This document shows positions 26,899 through 36,639 of a stretch of DNA of 64,000 bases, piece after piece. The stretch lies in the NCBI GenBank assembly GCA_022652545.1, contig JALCRM010000007.1, forward strand, positions 62,001-126,000, in the 5' to 3' direction. A program made the translations under genes and the position numbers. Origin of the DNA: Lachnospiraceae bacterium (lineage in GTDB: Bacteria > Bacillota > Clostridia > Lachnospirales > Lachnospiraceae). Below the pieces are notes generated by a model. The model made no database searches. It saw nothing but the letters and a program-made list of their open reading frames with translations, and was not told the origin of the DNA. Each line of letters begins with the position of its first letter. Position 1 is the first letter of the stretch.

Positions 26899-27637
26899 GG
26901 ATAACGACCAGTTCCTGCCGCTGCGGGAGACCGTCTACAAGAAACTGCGCAAGCAGATCCTGACCGGGGAACTCAAACCAGGGGAGCGTCTTATGGAGAT
27001 CCATCTGGCCAATAAGCTGGATGTATCGCGTACGCCGATCCGCGAAGCCATACGTGAGCTGGAGCTGGAGGGCCTGGTGACGATCATCCCCAGGAGCGGT
27101 GCACAGGTCGCGCAGATCTCCGAAAAGGAGCTGCGGGATGTACTGGAGGTGCGCAGATCGCTCGATGCGCTCTGCTCGGAGCTGGCCTGCAGGAGGGCGA
27201 CGTCCACGGACAAGGACCGGCTGAAAAAGGCCTGTCAGGCATTCGAGGAAGCGACGGAGAAAGGCAATTCCGTGGCCATTGCAGGGGCAGACGTGGCTTT
27301 TCATGAGATCATCACGCAGGCGACGGAGAATCACAGGCTGATCGAGATCGTACACAACCTTGCGGACCAGATGTACCGCTACCGTTTTGAGTACATCCGT
27401 GACGATACGAATTACGGGCAGCTGATCAAAGAGCACAGGGCTTTGATGAACGCCATCGTCGACGGCGACGCCGAGAAAGCTTCCGGTATCGCAAAACAGC
27501 ATATCGACCGCCAGGAGGAATCTGTCCTGCGCCATCTGCGCGAGGGCGAAAGCACGCAGCAGAAGCCGCGGAAGCGCAGGCCCTCCGCCGCTGCGGCTCC
27601 GGGATCCCGGAAACCGGACCAGGGCGCCGGCATATAG
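26879..27637 (+). CDS. GntR-family transcriptional regulator (FadR/FCD type)
   Basis: A 252-residue DNA-binding protein. Residues about 15-85 are the winged helix (LANKLDVSRTPIREAIRELE), followed by an all-helical FCD ligand domain (about 90-230) with the expected metal-binding His residues (FHEIITQ, EHRALMNAI, AKQHID). The last 30 residues are basic and Pro/Ala-rich. It overlaps ispE by 20 bases. Effector and targets are not apparent; the overlap suggests it may adjust its own operon. Confidence 0.85.
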   Translation: MAMYTNEDNDQFLPLRETVYKKLRKQILTGELKPGERLMEIHLANKLDVSRTPIREAIRELELEGLVTIIPRSGAQVAQISEKELRDVLEVRRSLDALCSELACRRATSTDKDRLKKACQAFEEATEKGNSVAIAGADVAFHEIITQATENHRLIEIVHNLADQMYRYRFEYIRDDTNYGQLIKEHRALMNAIVDGDAEKASGIAKQHIDRQEESVLRHLREGESTQQKPRKRRPSAAAAPGSRKPDQGAGI

Positions 27638-27674
27638 GCGGCAGGCAGCAGAAACCGTCTCCGAAGGAGGCGCT

Positions 27675-28109
27675 ATGACTGAAAATGTATGGCTGACCAT
27701 CACCGGGGAGCAGACGCAGCCGGACGGCAGCCATGAGAAAAACACGACGAAGAGCCGCGCACGGCATGTGGTGGACGCGGACGGCACACATGAGCTGTAT
27801 TTTCATGAGGAAATCAACGGAGTTGAAGAACCGGTGGAGAACCGCGTTACGATCGCGAGCCACCGCATCACGGTGGAGAAGACCGGTAAACTGAATACAA
27901 ACCTGGTCCTTGAGAACGGCCGTACCAATGCCTGCCTCTATGAGACGCCGTACGGCAGCTTTTCAATGGACATCGTCACGACGAACGTCGCCTGTCTCGA
28001 GGTGGGGGAGCGCGTTCATGCGCGTGCAAAATATCAGCTGCACATGGAAGGCGAATACTGCGTGGACTGTGCCGTCACCATACGCATCGATCCGATGACG
28101 AGCGGCTGA
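27675..28109 (+). CDS. DUF1934 beta-barrel protein (YwiB-like)
   Basis: A 144-residue soluble protein made almost wholly of predicted beta strands, matching the DUF1934/YwiB family, which has a calycin-like barrel fold and no proven function. Strong site AAGGAGG upstream of ATG 27675. Follows the GntR gene by 37 bases and is closed by a terminator. Confidence 0.75.
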   Translation: MTENVWLTITGEQTQPDGSHEKNTTKSRARHVVDADGTHELYFHEEINGVEEPVENRVTIASHRITVEKTGKLNTNLVLENGRTNACLYETPYGSFSMDIVTTNVACLEVGERVHARAKYQLHMEGEYCVDCAVTIRIDPMTSG

Positions 28110-28174
28110 GCGCCTGTATCGGCGGGCTGAACGGTATTCCCCGGCCGCAGGAACAATTCCGGCTGTCAAAAAAA

Positions 28175-28202
28175 ATCCCCGTGACATTCCTGTCACGGGG
28201 AT
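28175..28202. terminator. Bidirectional terminator between DUF1934 gene and minus-strand membrane protein
   Basis: 12-bp stem ATCCCCGTGACA / TGTCACGGGGAT with a TTCC loop. On the minus strand it is followed by eight T, on the plus strand by CGTATTTT. Confidence 0.85.
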
Positions 28203-28274
28203 CGTATTTTCATGATACCGGGATCGTTCGTTCTGTTTTGCCCGGGCCGCCTTCGGCAGTTTATGAACAGCTGG

Positions 28275-28769
28275 TTACTTCAGCTGTCTGGCACCGGCTT
28301 TTTCCTGCATTTTGGATACCCACGCACGGAAACGGCTCTTCTTCTTCGGGGCAGTGTCGGTCTTTGCGCCGCGCAGTCCCTTGAAGCCTACGATATAGAT
28401 GCCGCTTACCTGCGCCCTGATCTCGCGTTTTACGGGCACGGAATCAAAAATCTTGTCATCGCATACCAGCGAGACGATCTGCGGTCCGACCTTGGCTTTG
28501 ACGATGGGCATCTTGCTCCAGCGCAGCATCTTGGGCGTCTGGTCGATCACGGCCTGCGGCAGCCCGGATTCCTTGAGCCGCAGCTTTTTCTTGTCAATGA
28601 CAAGCATGCTGACGGTCTGCTTGTTCGCTTCGATCTGTTCCCGCTGCTCCGCCTGTTTTTTCTCGGCCTTTTTCCCGAGGAAGTAGATCACGACGAACGC
28701 GGCGACCAGTGCTGCAAGTATGATGAAAAATACGATCCAACCTGTACTCAAACTCTGCCTCCGTTCCAT
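28275..28769 (-). CDS. Single-pass membrane protein of unknown function
   Basis: A 164-residue protein with one membrane helix (about residues 9-31, GWIVFFIILAALVAAFVVIY), a charged Lys/Glu/Gln helix, and a basic C-terminal domain. I do not recognise the family. Start at ATG 28769 is chosen because the earlier ATG at 28796 lies inside the predicted -10 box. It is divergent from the lipoprotein foldase gene and ends before a strong terminator. Confidence 0.65.
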   Translation of the reverse strand: MERRQSLSTGWIVFFIILAALVAAFVVIYFLGKKAEKKQAEQREQIEANKQTVSMLVIDKKKLRLKESGLPQAVIDQTPKMLRWSKMPIVKAKVGPQIVSLVCDDKIFDSVPVKREIRAQVSGIYIVGFKGLRGAKTDTAPKKKSRFRAWVSKMQEKAGARQLK

Positions 28770-28786
28770 AACTGAAAGGTAAAAAT

Positions 28787-28815
28787 ATTGTAGCATTCTT
28801 TACAGCCTTCGGCAA
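28787..28815 (-). promoter_or_regulatory. Promoter of the minus-strand membrane protein gene
   Basis: Minus strand: TTGCCG (28815-28810), 17-base spacer, TACAAT (28792-28787). Its -35 box directly abuts the -35 box of the divergent promoter. Confidence 0.5.
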
Positions 28816-28844
28816 TTGCATCGGGCAAAAAAGGCTTTTAAGAT
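28816..28844 (+). promoter_or_regulatory. Promoter of the lipoprotein foldase gene
   Basis: TTGCAT (28816-28821), 17-base spacer, TAAGAT (28839-28844). Confidence 0.5.
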
Positions 28845-28932
28845 AATTCGCCTTGTGCTACACTAAACCTTATTGCGGATGTTTAGGTTTCGACGGACAG
28901 TGCGGAACCATTCAGCAGAAAGGACGATCCTG

Positions 28933-30390
28933 ATGAATAAGAAATTACTGGCAGCGGTTCTGGCAGCTGCAACGGCGGTAACGATGCTGACCGGCTGCGG
29001 ATCCTCGAGCGGCGAGTACCTGAAGGATATCAAGGCTTCCGACTATGTGGAGCTGTGCGACTATAAGTCCATTCCCGTCGAGGAGGCCAAGACCGAAGTC
29101 ACGGACGATTATCTGAATATGTATATTCAGTACACCCTGAGTTCCAAGGCCAGCTACGAGGAAGTCACCGACCACGACACGGTAAAGAGCGGCGACGTGG
29201 TCAACATCGATTATGAAGGCAAAATAGACGGCAAGGATTTTGACGGCGGCAGTTCGACCGGCTATGACCTGACCATCGGTTCCAATTCCTTCATCACCGG
29301 TTTCGAGGACGGACTGATCGGGCAGAAGACCGGGTCCACAGCGACGCTGAACCTGAAATTCCCCGACGATTATTCCAACAGCGATGTCGCGGGAAAAGCA
29401 GTCGTATTCACCGTCAAGATCAACAAGATCGAAAAGCTCGTGACACCGGAGCTTACGGATGACTGGGTGAAAAACCAGAATATCGACGGAGTGACAACGG
29501 CCGACGAGTACAAGGCGTACATGAAGCAACAGCTCGAAGACCAGGCGCAGAGCACGTATGATTCGGACGTACAGTCCAAGATCAGCCAGTATCTGGAAGA
29601 CAACTGCACTTTCAAGAAGGATCCGCCGACAGCCATGGTGGACCGTTTTGTGACCGAGATCACGGCCTACTATACGCAGTATGCGCAGCAGTACGGCATG
29701 GATCTTGAGACCTTCATGAACTATGTGAATCCGTCGGACAGCTCCTCCGATGCGTCCGCGTCGGATGCCTCCGCGTCTGACGAATCCGCATCGGATGCTT
29801 CTGCGTCCGACACCTCCGCAGCTTCCGCGGCCACTTCCGAAGCAGCCGTGACGGAGACCTCTTCTGCAGCGGCCAGTTCAGATGCAGCCACAGCGGCCAC
29901 ATCGGGCACCGAGACGGTGGCGGATGCGCTTTCCGCAGCTTCTTCGACCGCTGGTTCCGAAAACGCAGCTTCCGCGGCGACCTCCGGGTCAAAGGCCTAC
30001 GAGAAGACCATCCGTGAGCAGGCAGTGCGCACGGCAAAACGGTATATCATCATGCAGGCCATCGCGGACATTGAGAAACTGAACGTCTCCAACCGCGACT
30101 ACAAGAGCGAGATGGCGAATGAAGCTGCCGACCTCGGGTACAGCAGCGTCGAGGAGTTCAAGAAAAACGAAGATGCGCAGGAATACCGCGAGAGCCTGAT
30201 GTCCAAGGCAGTCATGGACTTCCTTGTAAAGAATGCCAAGATCACTGCTCCGGCAGCTGATTCGACAGACAGTTCCACCGGTGCTTCCGATGCTTCCTCA
30301 ACGGCTGCATCCGCGGACGCGGCGGCGACTTCCGACAGTGCTTCCGCAGTGACCTCAGACAGCGCTGCGGCAGCAGCTTCATCGAAATGA
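28933..30390 (+). CDS. Trigger-factor-like lipoprotein foldase (FKBP-type PPIase)
   Basis: A 485-residue surface lipoprotein. Signal peptide with lipobox LTGC (Cys22), then a trigger-factor-like domain with an FKBP-type prolyl isomerase (about residues 85-168; GDVVNIDYEGKIDG, ITGFEDGLIG). The helical C-terminal chaperone part (about 175-265 and 355-438) is split by an 87-residue Ser/Ala/Asp/Thr-rich insert (268-354), and a second such tail ends the protein (440-485). It probably helps fold secreted proteins outside the membrane, as PrsA does. Cytosolic trigger factor lacks the signal. Start at ATG 28933, with GAAAGGA eight bases upstream. Confidence 0.8.
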   Translation: MNKKLLAAVLAAATAVTMLTGCGSSSGEYLKDIKASDYVELCDYKSIPVEEAKTEVTDDYLNMYIQYTLSSKASYEEVTDHDTVKSGDVVNIDYEGKIDGKDFDGGSSTGYDLTIGSNSFITGFEDGLIGQKTGSTATLNLKFPDDYSNSDVAGKAVVFTVKINKIEKLVTPELTDDWVKNQNIDGVTTADEYKAYMKQQLEDQAQSTYDSDVQSKISQYLEDNCTFKKDPPTAMVDRFVTEITAYYTQYAQQYGMDLETFMNYVNPSDSSSDASASDASASDESASDASASDTSAASAATSEAAVTETSSAAASSDAATAATSGTETVADALSAASSTAGSENAASAATSGSKAYEKTIREQAVRTAKRYIIMQAIADIEKLNVSNRDYKSEMANEAADLGYSSVEEFKKNEDAQEYRESLMSKAVMDFLVKNAKITAPAADSTDSSTGASDASSTAASADAAATSDSASAVTSDSAAAAASSK

Positions 30391-30439
30391 TCTGCAGGCA
30401 GGAGATACAAAGACACAGACAGAAAGGAAATGACCTGAA

Positions 30440-31870
30440 ATGTGGAAGGATCTGACAGAAGTTAGGAAAATTGCAGGAGAGCTCCAGGCTTATGACGGGA
30501 AGACGGTGACGATCGGCGGCTGGGTGAAAAATAACCGCGATTCGAAAAATCTCGGTTTCCTTGCAGTAAGCGACGGATCCTGTTTTGCCACACTGCAGAT
30601 CGTCTATGACGGAAATCTGAAGGCAGGGGAAGAGACAGCTGCCGGGAAGACGGTCGGTTTTGCGGAAACGGCCGCGCTCAATATCGGGTCGGCCGTGATC
30701 GCCACCGGGAAGATCGTCGCGACGCCGCAGGCCAAACAGCCTTTTGAAATGCAGGCGCTGTCGATCGTGGTGGAGGGCAATTCCCTGCCGGAGTACCCTC
30801 TGCAGAAAAAGCGCCACAGCTTTGAATACCTGCGTACGATGCCGCATCTGCGCGCCCGCACCAACACCTTCCAGGCCGTGTTCCGCGTACGCAGCGCCGC
30901 AGCCTTTGCGATCCATTCCTTCTTCCAGGAGAATGACTTCGTCTACGTTCATACGCCCATCATCACCTCGAGCGATGCGGAAGGCGCCGGCGAGATGTTT
31001 CAGGTCACGACCCTGCCGCTGCAGACCGTGCCTATGGCAGACGACGGAACGCCTGACTATGCGCAGGACTTCTTCGGGAAGGCAGCAAACCTCACGGTGA
31101 GCGGGCAGCTCAACGTGGAGACCTTTGCCTTTGCTTTCCGCAACGTCTATACGTTCGGCCCCACGTTCCGCGCCGAAAAATCCAATACCACGCGCCATGC
31201 GGCCGAGTTCTGGATGATTGAACCGGAGATGGCTTTTGCGGACCTGAACGACGATATGATGGTCGAAGAGGCCATGCTGAAATATGTCATCCGCTATGTT
31301 CTGGAGCACTGCCCCGATGAAATGAAGTTTTTCAATGACTTTGTCGACAGCGGGCTGATCGAGCGTCTGCAGAACGTCCTGAATTCCGATTTCGGGCACA
31401 TCACCTATACTGATGCGGTGAAGCTGCTCGAGGAACACAAGGATGAGTTTGACTTCAAACCGTACTGGGGCTGCGACCTGCAGTCAGAGCACGAGCGCTA
31501 CATCACGGAGAAAGTATTCAAACGGCCGGTATTTGTCACGGATTATCCGAAGGAGATCAAGGCTTTCTATATGAAGCTGAATCCGGACGGAAAGACGGTG
31601 GCGGCTGTGGATTGCCTGGTGCCCGGCATCGGCGAGATCATGGGCGGCAGCCAGAGGGAAGACCATCTGGATCTGCTTGAGAAGCGCATGGATGAACTTC
31701 ATATGAACAAGGAGCAGTACCAGTTCTATCTTGACTTGCGCAGATACGGCTCTGTGAGACATTCCGGCTTCGGACTCGGGTTCGAACGGGCGATCATGTA
31801 CCTGACCGGTATGGAAAATATCCGCGACGTCGTTCCGTTCCCCAGGACAGTAGGCAACTGCGAACTGTGA
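30440..31870 (+). CDS. asnS: Asparaginyl-tRNA synthetase
   Basis: A 476-residue class IIb synthetase that charges tRNA-Asn. N-terminal OB-fold anticodon domain ([15 protein letters not shown]), catalytic core with motif 2 ([16 protein letters not shown]) and motif 3 ([15 protein letters not shown]); ends with [11 protein letters not shown], typical of AsnRS. GAAAGGAAA lies upstream of the ATG. No T-box leader is visible in the 50-base gap after the lipoprotein gene. Confidence 0.95.
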   Translation: MWKDLTEVRKIAGELQAYDGKTVTIGGWVKNNRDSKNLGFLAVSDGSCFATLQIVYDGNLKAGEETAAGKTVGFAETAALNIGSAVIATGKIVATPQAKQPFEMQALSIVVEGNSLPEYPLQKKRHSFEYLRTMPHLRARTNTFQAVFRVRSAAAFAIHSFFQENDFVYVHTPIITSSDAEGAGEMFQVTTLPLQTVPMADDGTPDYAQDFFGKAANLTVSGQLNVETFAFAFRNVYTFGPTFRAEKSNTTRHAAEFWMIEPEMAFADLNDDMMVEEAMLKYVIRYVLEHCPDEMKFFNDFVDSGLIERLQNVLNSDFGHITYTDAVKLLEEHKDEFDFKPYWGCDLQSEHERYITEKVFKRPVFVTDYPKEIKAFYMKLNPDGKTVAAVDCLVPGIGEIMGGSQREDHLDLLEKRMDELHMNKEQYQFYLDLRRYGSVRHSGFGLGFERAIMYLTGMENIRDVVPFPRTVGNCEL

Positions 31871-31922
31871 TAAACTGTAGATAATAATACAGTTGCGGCA
31901 GGCCTGCAAACGGGAGATACTT

Positions 31923-33185
31923 TTGCTGCTTTCCAGAATGTATGTCAAATACATCAGACGTATTTTACCGACGGTGCTTTCTGTTGCGCTGGCGGCTTCC
32001 GTCGGCATACCTGTCTTTGCGGCGACCGCTTCTCAGCTTAAGCAGGAGCAGCAGAACACCAAAAACCAGCTGAACAGTGCGAACAGCAGCGTGAATTCCC
32101 TGGAAGGGCAGCAGGAGGCCGTGTCGGAGGACCTGGATGCGGCGAGCGCTTCTCTGGCTGAAAATATAGCCAGCGTGCAGCTCATTGAGAACCAGATCGC
32201 CGATACCGAGACAAAGATCGAAGCCAAGCAGAAGGAATACGACGCCGCGGAGGCCAGCCGCCAGGAACAGTATACGGCGATGAAAGCCCGTATCCGATAC
32301 ATGTACGAGAAGGGCGACACCGGTTATGTCGAGATCCTCATGCAGTCTTCTTCCTTCAGCGATGCGCTGAACAAGGCGCAGTATGCGGAACAGCTCTACG
32401 AATACGACAGGAAGATGCTGGAGAAGTACGAAACGACGGTAAAAGAAGTGGCGCAGGCCAAGAGCGATCTGGAGGATGTGAAAGCCGACCAGGAGACCTC
32501 GAAGGATGAGCTGCAGTCCGAGCAGGACGCGTTACAGGCAAAACAGAACGAACTGCAGACAAAATACAGCAATTATGACGCCCTGATCTCCAAGGCCCAG
32601 GCGCAGGCAGCTACGCTGCAGGCAAAATATGAGGCGGATACCGCAGCGTATAATGCCCAGGCCGAAGCGGAGGCCAAGGCGGCTGAAGAGGCGCGCAAAA
32701 AGGCGGAGGCAGAGGCGGCTGCAAAGGCTGCGGCTGCAAAAGCATCGTCGGAGACAGGCACCGCGTCCTCTTCTTCCGGCAGTACGACTGCCACAGCTTC
32801 TGCGAACGCGAATAAGACCTACAATCCGCCGGGCTCGCTGTCAGGCTCCAGTGTGGTGGCATACGCCAGTCAGTTCGTCGGCAATCCTTATGTATACGGC
32901 GGCACAAGCCTGACAAACGGCGCCGACTGCTCCGGCTTTACCATGAGCGTCTACAAGGCGTTCGGTATCAGCCTTCCCCGTACGGCGGAAGCGCAGCGTG
33001 AGGCCGGCACAGCAGTCGCCTCCCTCGACGAAGCCCAGCCGGGCGATCTGATCTGCTATGCAGGCCATGTGGCTCTCTACTGCGGAAACGGCACGATCGT
33101 TCATGCAAGTACGGCGCGTACGGGCATCAAATACGGCGTCGCCACATACCGTTCCATCATCTGCATCCGAAGGGTCATCAACTGA
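31923..33185 (+). CDS. Secreted coiled-coil NlpC/P60 peptidoglycan hydrolase (PcsB/CwlO-like)
   Basis: About 420 residues: signal peptide ending near VFAATA, a long coiled coil (Gln/Glu/Lys-rich, roughly residues 30-235), a Lys/Ala/Glu helix, a Ser/Thr/Ala linker, and a C-terminal NlpC/P60 endopeptidase with catalytic Cys in DCSGFTMSVYKAFG and His in GHVALYCGNG. Such proteins cut gamma-D-Glu-diamino acid bonds during division or elongation and are usually activated by FtsEX through the coiled coil. TTG 31923 is chosen for GGGAG six bases upstream; ATG 31938 has no site and is the alternative. Confidence 0.85.
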   Translation: MLLSRMYVKYIRRILPTVLSVALAASVGIPVFAATASQLKQEQQNTKNQLNSANSSVNSLEGQQEAVSEDLDAASASLAENIASVQLIENQIADTETKIEAKQKEYDAAEASRQEQYTAMKARIRYMYEKGDTGYVEILMQSSSFSDALNKAQYAEQLYEYDRKMLEKYETTVKEVAQAKSDLEDVKADQETSKDELQSEQDALQAKQNELQTKYSNYDALISKAQAQAATLQAKYEADTAAYNAQAEAEAKAAEEARKKAEAEAAAKAAAAKASSETGTASSSSGSTTATASANANKTYNPPGSLSGSSVVAYASQFVGNPYVYGGTSLTNGADCSGFTMSVYKAFGISLPRTAEAQREAGTAVASLDEAQPGDLICYAGHVALYCGNGTIVHASTARTGIKYGVATYRSIICIRRVIN

Positions 33186-33213
33186 GACGGCAGTTACTGC
33201 CGCGAGGCCGTAA

Positions 33214-34563
33214 ATGCTATTTTCCGAAAAAGATCTGAGAAAACTGATCTGGCCGCTGATTGTCGAGCAGTTCCTCGCCATCCTTGTAGGCATGCTCGAT
33301 ACCGTAATGATTTCCGGACAGGGCGAAGCGGCGGTGTCCGGTGTTTCCCTGGTAGACAATATCAATGTGCTCGTGATCAATTTCACTTCCGCACTCGGAA
33401 CAGGCGGCGCAGTCATCGCCGGCCACTTCCTCGGGCAGAAACGTCCGAAGGATGCGGGCCGTGCAGCCTGGCAGCTGCTGTATTTCTCGCTGCTTTTTTC
33501 CACAGCCCTGGTCGTCCTGCTGCTCACATTCCGCGCACAGATCCTGCACGGCATTTTCGGCAGCGTCGATGCGGATGTCATGCAGGCTGCCATGACTTAT
33601 TTTGTCATCACAGGGATCTCCATAGCGCCGCTTGCCGTCTACAATTCGGCAGCCGGGCTCTTCCGCGCTATGAATGACAGCAGGACGACCATGCTGATCT
33701 CGCTTCTGATGAACGGTCTCAACTTTGCAGGCAACTCCCTGCTGATCTATGGCTTTCATATGGGTGTGGCGGGGGCGGCCATCTCCACGACGATCTCACG
33801 TACGGTGGCGGCGGTCATGGCGGTCTGGCTGCTCTTTGATTCAAAAAGGGTGATCAGCCTGCATGGCCAGGTCACACGCCGTTTCGACGGCGCGCTTCTG
33901 CGCAGGATCCTGTTCATCGGCATACCGAACGGCACCGAAAACAGCCTGTTTCAGATGGGCAAGGTCCTTCTGCTCTCCTTTATTGCCACGTTCGGGACGA
34001 GCGCCCTGGCGGCCAATTCCGTCGACGGCATCATTGCTTCCTTTTCGCTGCTGCCGGCCATGTCGATCAACCTGGCCATCATCTCCGTGACTTCCGTCTG
34101 CATAGGAGCGGGCGATTTCAAACAGGCCAGATATTACACGAGGAAGCTCTGCATCCTTGAAGAGATCTGTACCGTTGCTCTGTCTGCGGTCTGTTATTTT
34201 GCCGTGCCGCTCTTTGTCCGCGCATTTTCGCTGACGCCCGCGACGCAGCAGCTGTCCGTCACCGTCATGCGCACGCACTGTGTTTTTGCCTCGCTGTTCT
34301 GGGTCGCTTCCTTCGCTGTCTGCAACACCCTGCGCTCTGCAGGCGATGTTGTGCGCACGATGGCGATTGCACTCTTCTCCATGTGGGTCTTCCGCATCGG
34401 TTCGGCCTATCTGATCCAGAATCTGTTTCACCTCGGCCTGCTCTCGGTGTGGCTTGCCATGTATATAGACTGGATATTCCGCAGCGTTTATTTCCTGCTC
34501 CGATACAAAGGCCATAAATGGGAGCACCTCATGACTGACGGGGGTTCCGGAAAAGTAGAATGA
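33214..34563 (+). CDS. MATE-family efflux transporter
   Basis: A 449-residue membrane protein with about twelve hydrophobic segments in two similar halves, typical of MATE/DinF exporters that use ion gradients to expel cationic compounds. N-terminal motif WPLIVEQFLAILVGMLDTVM is characteristic. Starts 29 bases after the NlpC/P60 gene, same strand. The substrate cannot be predicted. Confidence 0.85.
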   Translation: MLFSEKDLRKLIWPLIVEQFLAILVGMLDTVMISGQGEAAVSGVSLVDNINVLVINFTSALGTGGAVIAGHFLGQKRPKDAGRAAWQLLYFSLLFSTALVVLLLTFRAQILHGIFGSVDADVMQAAMTYFVITGISIAPLAVYNSAAGLFRAMNDSRTTMLISLLMNGLNFAGNSLLIYGFHMGVAGAAISTTISRTVAAVMAVWLLFDSKRVISLHGQVTRRFDGALLRRILFIGIPNGTENSLFQMGKVLLLSFIATFGTSALAANSVDGIIASFSLLPAMSINLAIISVTSVCIGAGDFKQARYYTRKLCILEEICTVALSAVCYFAVPLFVRAFSLTPATQQLSVTVMRTHCVFASLFWVASFAVCNTLRSAGDVVRTMAIALFSMWVFRIGSAYLIQNLFHLGLLSVWLAMYIDWIFRSVYFLLRYKGHKWEHLMTDGGSGKVE

Positions 34564-34615
34564 ACCGGACGGTCCGCAGACGTCATTCGAACACCGCGGA
34601 TCGCTTCCGTAAATA

Positions 34616-34652
34616 AACAGTCCGCAGCCTCTTTTCGGAGGCCGCGGACTGT
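34616..34652. terminator. Terminator hairpin between convergent MATE and tannase-like genes
   Basis: Outer stem AACAGTCCGC / GCGGACTGTT plus inner GCCTC/GAGGC, flanked by short T-rich stretches on both strands. Confidence 0.55.
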
Positions 34653-34717
34653 TTCTGCTCAGAGGCTGCAAGCAGCCGCCGTTCCGGCGGGTTACTGTAG
34701 TTCAGGGCAATGGCAGC

Positions 34718-36637
34718 TTATTTTGCCGCGCATGCATTTACCCAGGCAATAAAGTTGTCGGTGCTGTTGCCGGTACGTTCCGCCGTGGTATGCGGCTGTC
34801 CCCATACCGTTGCGAAGTCAACGCTCTTTACGCCATCGTAGTTTTCCAGCGCCAGTTTCAGATCTTCTTCCGTGCAGAGCGCTGTATCAGACTGATCGAT
34901 ACCGGTGCGGATCCTCCAGTATTTTGCCACGTTCGAGGTCTTGTAGCCGTCATAGTAATCGGTCAGGAAATACATCGGATTGTACATGTTGCTGCGAACT
35001 GCCATCGCTGTCCCGATCTCATCTTTGGATGCGAGGTCTGCTGCGAAATCCGTCAGGTAGGAAGCTTTCCAGTCCGAATACTTTGCATACTTCGATGCGT
35101 TGCCGACCAGCAGCCGGTTTTCAAAGGCATCAAAATGTGCGGACGTGTCTTCCGCATTTCCGAACAGGTTGTTCTCGCCGCGGCTCTTATCCAGATAATC
35201 AAAAGCACCGACCGGCTTGCTCGGATTCTTGCAGTTCACAACGAAGGCTTCCATATCGGTGATCGTGGCCGTATTCGCAGCTGCATCATAGGAGACCCAC
35301 TTGCCGTCTTCGTTCAGAGAGTCGATATAATCCTGCGGTGTCTGGTAAACCACACTTTCCGCGGAGGAACTGCCCGCGCCGAGCGCGCCCGGTGCTGCGC
35401 CGAATCCGGCTCCCTGCGCGCCGCTCGGAGCTCCCGTCATCTGCGGCATTCCCGCCGTCTGCGTTCCCTGTCCGCCGTTGGCCTGTGCAAAGGCCTGGGC
35501 CTGCGCACCGCCGGACGTAGCGGTATTCCCCACCTGCACCTGTGTAGGGGTATAGGTGTACGGGAATGTATTATCGGAAAGGAAGTTATTCAGAGAAGTT
35601 TCCACTTCCTTCTTCATATAGTCGTAATAGGAGCCTGCGTTGTAGATCCCGGTATCGGATTTTGACAGGACCAGTTTCGTGCCATCCTCGCTCTTCAGGC
35701 CTAATTCATTTATGTATGCGACAAAATTTACCGCCATGTCCTTTGACAGAGCAGAGGTAAAGGAAGAGGAAGCGCGTGTGTCCGTATCAAAATACTGCCC
35801 CATGTTCCATTCGTAGGCTTCGTCGGCAATATCAAGATTCGTAACTGGGCACCAGCACATGGATCCCGTGACGGCATCGTTTACAGCCGTGCCGTTTGCA
35901 TAGGTCATTGCTGCCCCGATCGCCTCGAGATACGGCGTATACAGCGCACTGTTGCCGGTAGCGCCTGCAAGCGCGCTCTGCGCTCCGCCGCCGCTCATGC
36001 CATAGGTATAGAAGTTGTCTGTGTCGCCGGGGAGAACGTTCATATTGTAGCGGATAAAGCGGATGGCAGCCTTCAGGTCTGTAACGCCCCACGGCGCACC
36101 GCAGCTGTAAGAAAGCGCCGCCGTATTCGAACTGCCCATCATGGACTGTCTGCCGCGCATACCTGCCAGTACATAGACAAAACCTGCTTTAACGTAATCG
36201 GAAACGGAATCGTAACTGTAGGAAGTCGGCGCTTTCTGCGCAGCGTAGCCGGGGGTGTCCACCGGCCAGATCACAGGTGCCGTTTTTGCCGTATAGCCCT
36301 TCAGAGTGCCGGCATTGTTGACAGTACAGGTATAGGTCCCGTCACTGTTCTTAACACCGCGCATATACTGACCAGGCACGTAGATCCCGAGCGTTTCATA
36401 GTCATCGGAAGCCGGCGCAGTGCAATACCTGACCCCGATCTGCCAGAATACATTGTTGGTCTGATCGTAATTCCACGCGGACTGGTCAAACTTCAGGCCC
36501 TCATAATCTTCCTGATAGCTGCCGGAACCGGCCGCAGATCCCGCTTCCGCTTTGACAGGAAGCGGCTGCAGAGCTCCCAGTGACAAAAATGTTGACGCTG
36601 CCAGAACACATGCCAGAAACTTCTTTCCGAATTTCAT
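34718..36637 (-). CDS. Secreted subtype B tannase-like esterase
   Basis: A 639-residue exported alpha/beta hydrolase. Signal peptide (residues 1 to about 31, ending VKAEA), nucleophile S215 in GMSGGGAQSALAG followed by ATGNS, and a C-terminal histidine in VWGQPHTTAE. These features match the subtype B tannase family, whose members hydrolyse galloyl or other aromatic esters; the real substrate here is unknown. Between the catalytic halves is a Gln/Gly/Ala-rich low-complexity stretch (about residues 380-435). Start ATG 36637 has AAAGGA ten bases upstream; an upstream in-frame ATG at 36664 lacks it. It is preceded by a long structured leader. Confidence 0.75.
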   Translation of the reverse strand: MKFGKKFLACVLAASTFLSLGALQPLPVKAEAGSAAGSGSYQEDYEGLKFDQSAWNYDQTNNVFWQIGVRYCTAPASDDYETLGIYVPGQYMRGVKNSDGTYTCTVNNAGTLKGYTAKTAPVIWPVDTPGYAAQKAPTSYSYDSVSDYVKAGFVYVLAGMRGRQSMMGSSNTAALSYSCGAPWGVTDLKAAIRFIRYNMNVLPGDTDNFYTYGMSGGGAQSALAGATGNSALYTPYLEAIGAAMTYANGTAVNDAVTGSMCWCPVTNLDIADEAYEWNMGQYFDTDTRASSSFTSALSKDMAVNFVAYINELGLKSEDGTKLVLSKSDTGIYNAGSYYDYMKKEVETSLNNFLSDNTFPYTYTPTQVQVGNTATSGGAQAQAFAQANGGQGTQTAGMPQMTGAPSGAQGAGFGAAPGALGAGSSSAESVVYQTPQDYIDSLNEDGKWVSYDAAANTATITDMEAFVVNCKNPSKPVGAFDYLDKSRGENNLFGNAEDTSAHFDAFENRLLVGNASKYAKYSDWKASYLTDFAADLASKDEIGTAMAVRSNMYNPMYFLTDYYDGYKTSNVAKYWRIRTGIDQSDTALCTEEDLKLALENYDGVKSVDFATVWGQPHTTAERTGNSTDNFIAWVNACAAK

Positions 36638-36639
36638 TG

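Noticed and set aside
29731-29995. Ser/Ala/Asp-coding repeat as a CRISPR or minisatellite
   Set aside because: Units are imperfect, codon-based and in frame with a lipoprotein; no spacer structure.
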